NCBI RefSeq assembly: GCF_003797775.2
Contig: NZ_CP060725.1
Coordinates: forward strand, 1,240,001 to 1,304,000
Reading direction: 5' to 3'
DNA from: Sphingopyxis sp. OPL5
GTDB lineage: Bacteria; Pseudomonadota; Alphaproteobacteria; Sphingomonadales; Sphingomonadaceae
Length of the DNA: 64,000 nt
In this document: positions 41,627 to 50,482 of the stretch, in pieces
Layout of the letters: each line of letters begins with the position of its first letter
How positions within the stretch are numbered: the first letter of the stretch is position 1
Notes under the pieces: generated by a model
Told to the model about the DNA's origin: nothing
Databases searched by the model: none
What the model saw: only the letters and a program-made list of their open reading frames with translations
Translations under genes and position numbers: made by a program

Positions 41627-42844
41627 TTATAATCCGGCAAGGTTCTGCAACTGGAGGATCGGCAGCAGGATGGCGAGGATGATGAGGGCGACGCACGACC
41701 CCATAACGACAATTATGACAGGTTCGAGAAGCGCCATCGAGGCGGCGGTAAAACGGTCGAATTCGCGTTCGAGATAGTCGGCGGCGCGCTCGAGCATCTG
41801 CTCGAGCCGCCCGGCGCTTTCGCCGCTGGCAGTCATATAGACGAGCAAGGGCGGGAACACCCCGGCGTCGCGCAGCGCGGCCGACAGACCGCCGCCGGCG
41901 CGCACCTGGTCGACGATCGTCGCGGTCGCGCCCGCCAGCGCGGCGTTGCGGATCGTCGGCACGGTCAGGCGTAGCCCCTCGACGAGCGGCAGGCGGCTCG
42001 ACACCATCGTCGACAGGGTACGCGCGAAGCGCGCGGCATGGAGATCGCGGAGCAGGCGGCCGAGGAGCGGCAGACGCAGCAGCCGCGCATCGATCCGGGC
42101 CTTGAACGCCGGGCGGCGCATCGCGGTCACCCAGCCGAAGACCGCGGCGGCGAACAGCAGCGCGACCAGCCACCACCAGTTGGCGGCGAAGCTGGAAATG
42201 GCGATCACCGCGCGGGTGAGGAACGGCAGTTGCTGGCCGGAGTCGGTGAATTGTTCGACCACGCGCGGGACGACGAAGATCATCAGCGCCGCAACGACGC
42301 CGATCGCGACGAAGGCGAGCACGATCGGATAGGCAAGCGCGGCGATCAGCTTGCCGCGCACCTCAGCCTGGCGTTCGAGCAGGTCGGCAAGCCGCGCAAG
42401 GATCGTCGTCAGGCTGCCGGTGGTTTCGCCCGCGGCGACCATCGCGCGGTAAAGCGGCGGAAAACTGCCCGGCTGGCGCGCCATCGCATCGGCGAGGCGG
42501 CGGCCTTCGAGCAGGCCGGCGTGGACGTCGCCGACAACGACCCGTGCACTCTCGGCCTCGCTCTGGCGGGTCAGCGTGCGCAGCGCTTCCTCGAGCGGCG
42601 CGACCTCGGCGAGCGTCGCGAGCTGGCGGGTGAAAAGCGCGAGTTCCTTGGCTGACAATTTGGTGCGGCGAAACGCGAACAGCGACCGGCCCGCCGCGGG
42701 TTTCGATCCCGCCGCCTCGACCGCGACGATATGAAATTTCCGCCGGACGAGATCGGCGCGCGCGGCGTCGTCGTTGGCGGCCGTCAGCCGCCCCTTGCGC
42801 TCGCGGCCCTGCGGATCGATCGCCACATAGCGATAATCAGGCAT
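41627..42844 (-). CDS. gspF: T2SS inner-membrane platform protein GspF
   Basis: 405 residues. Two homologous cytosolic GspF domains (LALFTRQLATLAEVAPLEEALRTL and ARFARTLSTMVSSRLPLVEGLRL) alternate with membrane helices (ALAYPIVLAFVAIGVVAALMIFVV, WWLVALLFAAAVFGWV, and a C-terminal PVIIVVMGSCVALIILAILL). It couples GspE ATP hydrolysis to pseudopilus assembly. Overlaps gspE by eight bases. Confidence 0.94.
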   Translation of the reverse strand: MPDYRYVAIDPQGRERKGRLTAANDDAARADLVRRKFHIVAVEAAGSKPAAGRSLFAFRRTKLSAKELALFTRQLATLAEVAPLEEALRTLTRQSEAESARVVVGDVHAGLLEGRRLADAMARQPGSFPPLYRAMVAAGETTGSLTTILARLADLLERQAEVRGKLIAALAYPIVLAFVAIGVVAALMIFVVPRVVEQFTDSGQQLPFLTRAVIAISSFAANWWWLVALLFAAAVFGWVTAMRRPAFKARIDARLLRLPLLGRLLRDLHAARFARTLSTMVSSRLPLVEGLRLTVPTIRNAALAGATATIVDQVRAGGGLSAALRDAGVFPPLLVYMTASGESAGRLEQMLERAADYLEREFDRFTAASMALLEPVIIVVMGSCVALIILAILLPILQLQNLAGL

Positions 42845-44330
42845 CGATTTCCTCGCGCCGCGCGACGCGGATCGCTTCCTCGGCGGTGGTCAGTCCCTTG
42901 GCGACCATCACGCGCGCCGCCGAGGCGAGCGTCGGCGATTTGAGGAAGGCGTGCTTGACGATCATCGCCTCGTCGCCGCCGTTATAGATATAGCGGCGGA
43001 CGGTCTCGTCGACCTTGATCGCCTCGAACACCCCGATCCGGCCCTTGTAGCCGGTGCCGCCGCAATGGTCGCAACCCTTGGGTCGCCAGATGACGGTGCC
43101 GATGTCGAGTCCGAGCATCGCGGCGATGCTGTTGTCGGCCTGCACCGGTTCGCGGCAATTTTCACAAAGTTTGCGCACAAGTCGCTGGGCGATGACCGCA
43201 CGAAGCGTCGATGCCAGTAGAAAAGGCTCTACTTTCAAATCCTTGAGACGCGTTATGGCGCCGACAGCGTCGTTGGTGTGGACCGTCGAAAGGACGAGGT
43301 GACCGGTGAGCGAGGCCTGCACCGCGATATCGGCGGTCTCGCGATCGCGGATTTCGCCGACCATCACGACATCGGGATCCTGGCGCAGGATCGCGCGGAG
43401 GCCGGCCGCAAAATCGAGCCCGACCTTGGCGTTCACTTGCGTCTGGCCGACGCCGTCGACGGCATATTCGACCGGGTCCTCGACGGTCAGAATGTTACGC
43501 TGGCCATCGTTGAGCTGTTTCAGCGCGGCATAGAGCGTCGTTGTCTTGCCCGACCCCGTCGGGCCGGTGACGAGGATGATGCCATTGGGTTCGGCCAGCG
43601 CCTCGCGCAGGATCTGGTCGGCGGCACCCGACAGGCCGAGGACGTCGAAATCGATGCCCGCCGCGTCCTTGTCGAGGATACGCATTACGACACGTTCGCC
43701 GGCACGGCTGGGCAGCGTCGAGACGCGGACGTCGACCGCCTTGCCCGCCAGCGTCAGCCCGATGCGGCCGTCCTGCGGAATGCGGCGCTCGGCGATGTCC
43801 AGGCGCGCCATCACCTTGATGCGGCTGACGACGACGGGGGCGACATGCGGCGGCATGCGCAGATGCTCGCGCAGCACGCCGTCGGTGCGCATGCGCACGA
43901 CGAGCCCGCTTTCATAGGGTTCGATATGGATGTCGCTGACACCCTGGCGTACCGCTTCGGCGATGATCGCGTTGATCAGGCGGATCGCGGGGGCGTCGTC
44001 GGCGCTGTCAAGGAGATCCTCGGCGCTCGGCAGGCTGAAATCCATGTCGCTGCCGTCGAGCGAACCCGCCATCGCCGCCGCCGAGGCATCGACGGCATAA
44101 TGGTCCGACAGCAGCCGGTCGAAATCGGCGGCGTTGATGGTGGCGACGCGTAGCGGCTGCGCGAGGTGGCGTTTCACCTCGATCAACACCGCAGGGTCGG
44201 CGCCTTCGCGCAGGGTCGCAAGCCAGACGCCGCCCTCCCCCGGCGCAATGACGACACCGTGGGTGCGGGCAAAGGCATAGGGAATGTCAACCGGCGCCGG
44301 GGGCGCGGCGATCGGCGCGTCTTCGGTCAC
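42837..44330 (-). CDS. gspE: T2SS ATPase GspE
   Basis: 497-residue hexameric secretion ATPase. The N-terminal domain binds GspL. The RDIHIEPYE-like segment appears as SDIHIEPYESGLVVRMR, Walker A as GPTGSGKTTTLY, the Asp box as ILTVEDPVEY, Walker B as DPDVVMVGEIRD and the His box as TGHLVLSTVHTNDA. The zinc-binding four-cysteine domain is CENC...CDHC. Its start overlaps the gspD stop (ATGA). Confidence 0.96.
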   Translation of the reverse strand: MTEDAPIAAPPAPVDIPYAFARTHGVVIAPGEGGVWLATLREGADPAVLIEVKRHLAQPLRVATINAADFDRLLSDHYAVDASAAAMAGSLDGSDMDFSLPSAEDLLDSADDAPAIRLINAIIAEAVRQGVSDIHIEPYESGLVVRMRTDGVLREHLRMPPHVAPVVVSRIKVMARLDIAERRIPQDGRIGLTLAGKAVDVRVSTLPSRAGERVVMRILDKDAAGIDFDVLGLSGAADQILREALAEPNGIILVTGPTGSGKTTTLYAALKQLNDGQRNILTVEDPVEYAVDGVGQTQVNAKVGLDFAAGLRAILRQDPDVVMVGEIRDRETADIAVQASLTGHLVLSTVHTNDAVGAITRLKDLKVEPFLLASTLRAVIAQRLVRKLCENCREPVQADNSIAAMLGLDIGTVIWRPKGCDHCGGTGYKGRIGVFEAIKVDETVRRYIYNGGDEAMIVKHAFLKSPTLASAARVMVAKGLTTAEEAIRVARREEIDA

Positions 44331-46531
44331 GGATAATCTCCCGGCGGCGGGGCGGGGGCGTTCGAGATCGAGGGCGGCACATCGGTCGTCGTGACGCTGC
44401 CGTCCGGGCCGCGCAGCGCCGGCAGGTCGACCGGGCCGACGGTGATGTCGGTCGCGGTCGGCGGCGACGGCGGCGTCGCCCCCATATAGTCACGGACCAG
44501 CGTGTCGAGCGCGGGTTCCTCGTCGGGATTGCGGCGCAGCTGGGTGTCGCGAATATAGCCATAGCGGCGCGCGGTGAGCGCGGCGTTGTCCTCGCGGTTG
44601 CGCAGGATCGTCGGGCGGATGAAGACCATCAGGTTCGTCTTCGAGCGCGAGCGACTGCGCGATTTGAACAATTCGCCGATCAGCGGAATGTCGCTGAGCA
44701 ACGGAATCCGCTCGATCGTCTTGCGTTCGTCGTCGTTGAGCAGCCCGCCGATCGCGAGGATTTCGCCGTCGTCGACGGTCAGCACCGTTTCGAACGAGCG
44801 CTTGTTGATGATCAGGTCGCCGTTGCGCGACGAGACGGGTCCCGCGACGCTCGACACTTCCTGACGCAGGAAGAGTTTGACCTCTCCGGCGCCGTTTACC
44901 TGCGGCGTGACGTCGAGCTTGATGCCGACCTCCTCACGCTGGACGGTGCGAAAGGCGTTGTCGAAATTGTCGCTGAGCGCTTCGCCCGTCGTGATAGGGA
45001 CTTCCTGGCCGACGAGGAATTTCGCCGCCTGATTGTCGAGCGTGACGATATGCGGGGTGGCGAGCAGGTTCGACGTCGTGTCGGACTTCACCGCGTTGAT
45101 GATCGCCCCGAACACCGTATTCTTGCCGATGTCGCCGGCGAAGCCCGCGAACCCGCCCGTCGCGGTGAGCAGCGATGCCGCCGCCGCTTCCTGCAGGGTG
45201 TTTCCGAACGAGCTGCCGGTCGTGGTGACGGTGGTGGTGCCGTTCACCGTCGTCGTGTCCTGCGACAACTGGTTGGCGGCATAGGCGCCGCCGAGCGTCA
45301 GAATGTTGGGCGAAGCGTTGCCGTAGCTGGTCGCAACAAAGGGAATATTCTTGCCGCCGAGCAGGAACTGGACGCCGAGCTGTTTCGCCGCATCGTCGCC
45401 GATCTCGACCACGATCGCCTCGACCAGCACCTGCGGCCGGCGGCTGTCGAGCTGACGGATCAGTTCGCCGAGCATGCGCTGGACGTCGGGGTTAGCGGCG
45501 ACGATGATCGCGTTGGCGCCTTCGTAGCGGGTGACGATCGCGGGGCCGCGCGTCGCGATGCTGCCGCTCCCGCCGCCGCCGGTCGAGACGGGCGCCGCTG
45601 CCGGGGCCGGGGCGGCCGTCGATGCGCCGTTGCCGCCAGAGGACGAGGACGAGGACGCCGCCGGCAGACCCGCCTTCTGCGCCGGATCGCTGCCGCCGCC
45701 GATGAGCTGCTGGATGGTCGGGAGCAAGGTTTCGGCGTTGGCATGGTCGAGCCAATAGACACGCAGCTCGGTACCGCCCGCCGCCTTTTGATCGAGGTCG
45801 TTCGCCATCTGGACAAAGCGCGCCACGAGCGCCTGGTCGCCGCGCAGCGCGATGGCGTTGCTGCTGTCGATCGGAACGATCGCGACCGGCGCCTGCGCGC
45901 CCTCCCCCGCCGCCGGCGCGAGCGCCTGAAGCGCGGCGGCGATTTCGCGCGCGCCGGCATTTTTCAGCGTCACGATCTGGCTGGTCGTGCTGTCGCGGTC
46001 GATGCTCGACGCGAGCGCGCGGATGCGGCGGATATTGTCGGCGAAGTCGGCGACAACCAGGCTGTTGGCGTTGCGGTTCGCGGTCAGCGAGCCCTGCGGG
46101 CTGACCAGCGGCCGCAGTGTTTCGACCGCCGCGACGGCGTCGATGTGGCGCAGGCGGATGATTTCGGTGACGAACTGGTTCTGCGCCGCGCGGTCGCTGC
46201 CGATGCGGCCGGGCTGCGACGCCGCGCCGTCGATCGGCTGGATGCGATAGCTGCCGTTCGGTCCCGATACCGCGACGAGACTGTTCGAACGCAGCGTGGC
46301 GAGGAAGATTTCGAAATATTCGCTGCGCGACAGCGGGCGGTCGGTCACCACCGACACCTTGCCGTTGACGCGCCCGTCGATGACAAAGGTGCGCCCGGTG
46401 ATCCGCGCCGCATCCTGGATGAAGGCGCGGATATCCGCGTCGCGGACGTTGAGCGTATATTGCGCGAGCGCGGCGGTCGGCGTGGCCGAAACCAGTGCGG
46501 CGGCAAGCATCAGGGACAGTTTGAGGCGCAT
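44327..46531 (-). CDS. gspD: T2SS outer-membrane secretin GspD
   Basis: 734 residues with signal peptide (RLKLSLMLAAALVSATPTAALA). The N0 domain (YTLNVRDADIRAFIQDAARITGR) is followed by N1-N3 KH-like repeats, with a low-complexity Ser/Gly/Ala linker (~residues 280-325) inserted before the last repeat. The secretin core carries QVLVEAIVVEIGDDAAKQLGVQFLLGG, VPITTGEA, and the EILAIGGLLNDDERK region. The multimer forms the outer-membrane channel. Three to six bases separate it from its operon neighbours. Confidence 0.95.
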   Translation of the reverse strand: MRLKLSLMLAAALVSATPTAALAQYTLNVRDADIRAFIQDAARITGRTFVIDGRVNGKVSVVTDRPLSRSEYFEIFLATLRSNSLVAVSGPNGSYRIQPIDGAASQPGRIGSDRAAQNQFVTEIIRLRHIDAVAAVETLRPLVSPQGSLTANRNANSLVVADFADNIRRIRALASSIDRDSTTSQIVTLKNAGAREIAAALQALAPAAGEGAQAPVAIVPIDSSNAIALRGDQALVARFVQMANDLDQKAAGGTELRVYWLDHANAETLLPTIQQLIGGGSDPAQKAGLPAASSSSSSGGNGASTAAPAPAAAPVSTGGGGSGSIATRGPAIVTRYEGANAIIVAANPDVQRMLGELIRQLDSRRPQVLVEAIVVEIGDDAAKQLGVQFLLGGKNIPFVATSYGNASPNILTLGGAYAANQLSQDTTTVNGTTTVTTTGSSFGNTLQEAAAASLLTATGGFAGFAGDIGKNTVFGAIINAVKSDTTSNLLATPHIVTLDNQAAKFLVGQEVPITTGEALSDNFDNAFRTVQREEVGIKLDVTPQVNGAGEVKLFLRQEVSSVAGPVSSRNGDLIINKRSFETVLTVDDGEILAIGGLLNDDERKTIERIPLLSDIPLIGELFKSRSRSRSKTNLMVFIRPTILRNREDNAALTARRYGYIRDTQLRRNPDEEPALDTLVRDYMGATPPSPPTATDITVGPVDLPALRGPDGSVTTTDVPPSISNAPAPPPGDYP

Positions 46532-46536
46532 ATACC

Positions 46537-47415
46537 CTACTTCGAAACAAAAATGGCGATCGGGACGACGTTGGCACCGCGCTCGACTTCAAGCGAGAGG
46601 CGTGCCCCCGGTGTGATTTGATTGGCGAGCGCGGCGGCATCGCCCGCCGAGCCGATCGGGCGGCCGTTGACGCCGCGAATGACGTCGCCCGGACGCAGGC
46701 CCGCGGCGCGGAAGGCGGCGCCGTCGCCCTGCGGCTGAACGACGACCCCGGTGACGCGGCCGTTTTCGCTGCGCGGTGCGAAGCCGATACCGCCTTTCAA
46801 CGCGGCGGGCGAGAGTTCGCCGGCGACCGCATCATTGGCAGGCGCCGACCCGACCTCGGGGGTCGGCGCGGGCAGCGGAGTCGCGGGCGTCGCAACCGGC
46901 GCCGCGCCGCTCTGGTCGAGGAACAGGCTTTCGCGCGCACCGCCGCGGTCGAGCAGCACATGGTCGAAGGCGACCCCGACGAGCTTCACCCCCGGCGCGA
47001 TCTCTTCGCCCACGGCATAGCTGTTCTGGATACCGTCCTCGGCGGCGATGATCGCCGATCCGCCGCCGGTCGCTTCGTTGATGTTGACGCCGAACAGCGT
47101 CAGGCCGAGAGCGGTGACCGTCGCCGAGGCGGGCCCCTGTCCGCCGGTCCGGAAAAAGGGATCGAAGCTGGTGAAGAGCGCGCGGCGCTCGGCAGGCGAG
47201 GCGATGACCGCGGTCTGCGGCTGCCAGGCGCCAAGCGGCGACAGGGGTGTCACGATCGTCCAGAGCAGGCGCACAACCTGCACCGCGAGCAGCAGCGCCA
47301 GCAGGCCGACGACCAGCATGGGCCAGACCGCGCGTGGCGAGCGCTTGCCGCTGCGCAGCCATGCGGGCAATCCGCGCGGCAACCGAACGGCCGATCCGGA
47401 CATCAGCGTCGCCAT
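46537..47415 (-). CDS. gspC: T2SS inner-membrane protein GspC
   Basis: 292 residues. A cytosolic tail, one helix (VWPMLVVGLLALLLAVQVVRLLW), the HR domain that contacts GspD (ALGLTLFGVNINEATGGGSAIIA), then a C-terminal PDZ-like domain (GDGAAFRAAGLRPGDVIRGVNGRPIG). It is the first gene of the operon gspC-D-E-F-G-H-I-J-K-L-M-N-O. The start is set at 47415 because the longer frame's extra residues are not membrane-protein-like. A Pho-box match lies 82 bases upstream of the ATG. Confidence 0.92.
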   Translation of the reverse strand: MATLMSGSAVRLPRGLPAWLRSGKRSPRAVWPMLVVGLLALLLAVQVVRLLWTIVTPLSPLGAWQPQTAVIASPAERRALFTSFDPFFRTGGQGPASATVTALGLTLFGVNINEATGGGSAIIAAEDGIQNSYAVGEEIAPGVKLVGVAFDHVLLDRGGARESLFLDQSGAAPVATPATPLPAPTPEVGSAPANDAVAGELSPAALKGGIGFAPRSENGRVTGVVVQPQGDGAAFRAAGLRPGDVIRGVNGRPIGSAGDAAALANQITPGARLSLEVERGANVVPIAIFVSK

Positions 47416-47496
47416 GAAAACCTGTTTATCCCCCGCATCACCATGGTGCCTCGCGAATCGCCTAGGGGCGATTGGTGACAATCAGCTGACGGGAAG

Positions 47497-47514
47497 ATTA
47501 CAGTTTTTTGACAG
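47497..47514 (-). promoter_or_regulatory. Candidate Pho box (PhoB site) of the gspC-O operon
   Basis: The minus strand reads CTGTCAAAAAACTGTAAT. Against the enterobacterial consensus of two CTGTCAT-like half-sites 11 bp apart, 16 of 18 positions match. It lies upstream of gspC on the correct strand, about 80 bases before the ATG, leaving room for a -10 box and leader. No strong -35 is seen, as expected for PhoB-activated promoters. Confidence 0.5.
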
Positions 47515-47573
47515 TCGGGCGAGTCCGGCCTGTGGCGGCTCGCCGTATCTATCTTCCCGGTGCCGCAGGCATT

Positions 47574-47685
47574 GGGAGGTGGCAGCCCGAAGGGCTGACG
47601 GAGGGGCTTTGACGCAGCGTCGATGCCCCTCCACCACGCCCTTCGGGCGCGGCCCCCTCCCGACCGCTTCGCGGCAGGGAGGATG
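47574..47685. repeat. REP-like palindromic element between TonB receptor and gsp operon
   Basis: Imperfect inverted repeat with arms 47574-47607 and 47625-47661, both containing CCCGAAGGGC-like cores and GGAGGGGC ends. It is followed by GCGGCAGGGAGGAT, which shares its last ten bases with the repeat at 12520-12564. No gene fits here. It starts about 60 bases from the Pho-box match and ends just before the TonB-receptor stop at 47691. Confidence 0.6.
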
Positions 47686-47690
47686 TTTCA

Positions 47691-50393
47691 TCAGAATTTC
47701 AGCGACGCGCTCAGCGAGAAGCTGCGGCCGATTTTGTAGCGGTTGAAGAAGATCCGGTTGTCGCCGAACTCCTGTACCTCTTCATAATTGCGGCCCGTGA
47801 GATTGCGCGCCTCGAACTTCAGTTCGATTTCCTTGTTCAGCAGATTGATGCCCTGCCGCGCGACGAAATCGAGCGAAATCCCCGGCTTTTCGCGCAGGTC
47901 GGGCTGCCCCGAGGGACCGCGGCTGGTGACGCGCGGGCTGGCATAGGTCACGAGCAGGGTCTGCTGCGACAAATGGTCCTGATCCTCGAGCCCGATCTGG
48001 AAATTGACAAGATGGTCCGACTGACCGGTAAGCGGCGAGCCGTCGAAGAAGAAGTTGCTCGCATCCTGCACCACGCCGTTGATCGTCGTGGTATCGCCCG
48101 CCGCGACCGAGATGTCGGACTGGGTATAGGTATAGTTGCCGATCAATACGAAGCGGCGGCTCGACCAGAAAGGCGCATCCGACAGCGTGTCGAGCGGGAA
48201 ATATTTCTGCAGTTCGAACTCGACGCCATAAAGCGTCGCCTTCGGCGCGTTGGCGTAGCTGGTGTTGACCGAGGAGTCGGAGATCGAGGTATAGGCCTCG
48301 ATCGGATTGTCGATCGACTTGTAGAAGCCGGCGACCGTCAGGCGCTGATCCTTGGCGAAATACCATTCGTAGCGCGCTTCGGCGTTGGTCAGCCGGCTGT
48401 CGGTCAGCGACGGGTTGCCGCGGAACAGACGGTTCGATTCGGGATCCTGGTAAACCTGCGCCACCAACTCACGAAACTGCGGGCGGGCGATCGTCTTCGA
48501 CCCGCTGACGCGCAGCTGCATGTCGGGTGCGACTTCCCAGGTCAGGGTGACCGCGGGCAGCCAATAGTCGTTGTTCAGGTTCGTATCGACGATCGACGAC
48601 GCGCCCGAATTGAACAGGTCGATCGGCGACACCGTCTGCTTGGCATCCTCGTACCGGACGCCGGCGTTGATGTTGACGCCCGACAGCAGTTCGGCCTGCA
48701 GCTGCGCATAGCCGGCATGGGTGGTCAGCGCCGCGTCGAACGCCGCGGTGCCGTCCTGCGCCGAGGTCTCGAGCAGCGTGATGTCATAAAGCTGGATCGA
48801 CGCGTCAGAGAGCAGATAGTCGGGGCGCAATTGCTGCACCGGGATCGGCAGGTTCGAGGCGCGATACTGGAAGGCGCGGCGCACCGAGGTACGGCTGGTA
48901 TCGCTATAGGCATAACCGACAGTCCCGGTGATGCGCGGGGCGATTTCGTAGGACAGGTCGACGCCGCCCGACCACAGATCTTCGTTCAGGTCGGAAAAGG
49001 CGATCGTCGCGTCACCCTTGTTGCCGCCAAGGTCGTTGACGAACTTGTCGCCGACGGGGTCCTGCGCGGTCGGCAGGTTGGTGCGGACATAGGTGAAGCT
49101 GCGTTCATAGGGCGCTTCGCGCTGCGAATTGGCATAGGCGCCGCGCAGGTCGAGCTTGAGCCGGTCGAAATGGAATTCGCCGACAAACTGGGTGTTGATC
49201 AGCTGGCGTTCGTACCACGCCGTGTCCTGCTTCATGATGTCGCGGCCCGACTGGTTCTGGTCGGTGCCGAGCGCGAGACGCGCCTGCTTGAGGGTGTCGC
49301 GGATATAGAGGTTGGTCCAGCGCAGCTTGTGATCGCCGATCTCGAGCCCGAAGCCGAGCAGGCCGTTGACGACGACGCGATTGTCGGTGACGACACGGTT
49401 GTAGCTGGTCTGCGGATCACCCGACAGGTCGGCCTCGACCGAGGTCTGCTGCAGCGTGTCGCGGGTGCGCCACTTGTTGCTGATCCCCGCCGTCGCGATG
49501 ATGCCGAGTTCGCCGTCAGCCATCGGGATGGTCAGGCCGCCGGTGACGCCCGCCGACCAGTTGACCGGGATATGGTTGTTTTGTTGCAGCAGCGTCGTCG
49601 GCGCATTGACGAGGTCCATGGCGATCGCTTCGAGATCGTCCTTGCTGAAATCGGCGCCCTCAATGATCGGCTTGCCTCTGGCAAAGGCCGCAGCGAGCGA
49701 CTTCGGCACATCGCGGGTGCCATCGTCGAAACCCGTCCAGTCGGCGTCGCCGCCATAATAGGTGTAGCCGAGTTCGTTGGTCGTCTCGCTGTCCCAGCCG
49801 ATGCCGCCCGAGAAGGTCAGGAAATTCTCGCGCGGGGTCGACTTGGTGGTGAGGTTGATCACGCCGCCGCCGAACTCACCGGGGAAGTTCACCGAATAGC
49901 TTTTCTGGACCAGCGTCGAATCGATGACGTTCGACGGGAAGATGTCGAGCGGGACGACGCGCTTCAGCGGTTCGGGGCTCGGCAGCGGCGAACCGTTGAG
50001 CAGCGCGAGCGAATAGCGATCGCCGAGGCCGCGGACATAGACGAAGCCGCCGCCGACGACCGACAGACCGGTGACGCGCTGGAGCGAGCCCGAGATATCG
50101 CCCTCACCGGTGCGCGCGATGTCGGCGGACGAAAGGACCGACACGACCTCGGGGGTCGCGCGGACGACATTGGGGGTATAGCGGCCGGTGACCACGATTT
50201 CCTGATCGGAACCGCCGGGGATCGACACATCGGGCTGATCGTCGTCGGCCGGCGCCGGATCGGCGGCATCGGCGGTCGGCGGCGTGGCTTCGGTGCTCGA
50301 ACCCGCGGGTCCGGCGTCCTGTGCCAGTGCGGCCGGTGCGACCAACGCCGACGAGAGGAGCAGCATGCTGGCGAAAATCGACCGTTTGGTCAT
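47691..50393 (-). CDS. TonB-dependent outer-membrane receptor (T2SS-linked)
   Basis: 900 residues. Signal peptide ends ALA|Q near residue 25. An acidic, proline/alanine-rich N-terminal stretch leads to EIVVTGR and a plug domain with FVYVRGLGDRYSLALLNG and FPGEFGGGVINLTTK. A 22-strand barrel then ends in ARNLTGRNYEEVQEF and a terminal LKF with Phe at the C-terminus. Its ligand is unknown. It lies between the beta-helix lipoprotein and gspC on the same strand. Similar receptor/lipoprotein pairs beside T2SS genes are, from memory, known in other alphaproteobacteria, so the two likely work together in uptake or surface display. Confidence 0.9.
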   Translation of the reverse strand: MTKRSIFASMLLLSSALVAPAALAQDAGPAGSSTEATPPTADAADPAPADDDQPDVSIPGGSDQEIVVTGRYTPNVVRATPEVVSVLSSADIARTGEGDISGSLQRVTGLSVVGGGFVYVRGLGDRYSLALLNGSPLPSPEPLKRVVPLDIFPSNVIDSTLVQKSYSVNFPGEFGGGVINLTTKSTPRENFLTFSGGIGWDSETTNELGYTYYGGDADWTGFDDGTRDVPKSLAAAFARGKPIIEGADFSKDDLEAIAMDLVNAPTTLLQQNNHIPVNWSAGVTGGLTIPMADGELGIIATAGISNKWRTRDTLQQTSVEADLSGDPQTSYNRVVTDNRVVVNGLLGFGLEIGDHKLRWTNLYIRDTLKQARLALGTDQNQSGRDIMKQDTAWYERQLINTQFVGEFHFDRLKLDLRGAYANSQREAPYERSFTYVRTNLPTAQDPVGDKFVNDLGGNKGDATIAFSDLNEDLWSGGVDLSYEIAPRITGTVGYAYSDTSRTSVRRAFQYRASNLPIPVQQLRPDYLLSDASIQLYDITLLETSAQDGTAAFDAALTTHAGYAQLQAELLSGVNINAGVRYEDAKQTVSPIDLFNSGASSIVDTNLNNDYWLPAVTLTWEVAPDMQLRVSGSKTIARPQFRELVAQVYQDPESNRLFRGNPSLTDSRLTNAEARYEWYFAKDQRLTVAGFYKSIDNPIEAYTSISDSSVNTSYANAPKATLYGVEFELQKYFPLDTLSDAPFWSSRRFVLIGNYTYTQSDISVAAGDTTTINGVVQDASNFFFDGSPLTGQSDHLVNFQIGLEDQDHLSQQTLLVTYASPRVTSRGPSGQPDLREKPGISLDFVARQGINLLNKEIELKFEARNLTGRNYEEVQEFGDNRIFFNRYKIGRSFSLSASLKF

Positions 50394-50428
50394 GGCCCTA
50401 AAAACCCCTATAATTCGGATGATAAGCG

Positions 50429-50463
50429 GGGCGGGGCGCGCCTCTGTGGTGCGCCCCGCCCCA
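50429..50463 (-). promoter_or_regulatory. Strong GC hairpin between lipoprotein and TonB receptor genes
   Basis: GGGGCGGGGCGC (50429-50440) pairs perfectly with GCGCCCCGCCCC (50452-50463) around an 11-base loop. There is no T-run after it on the minus strand, so it is more likely an mRNA-stabilising or attenuating hairpin, giving more lipoprotein than receptor, than a full terminator. Confidence 0.55.
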
Positions 50464-50482
50464 ATTCAGGTACGAAGGCGCG

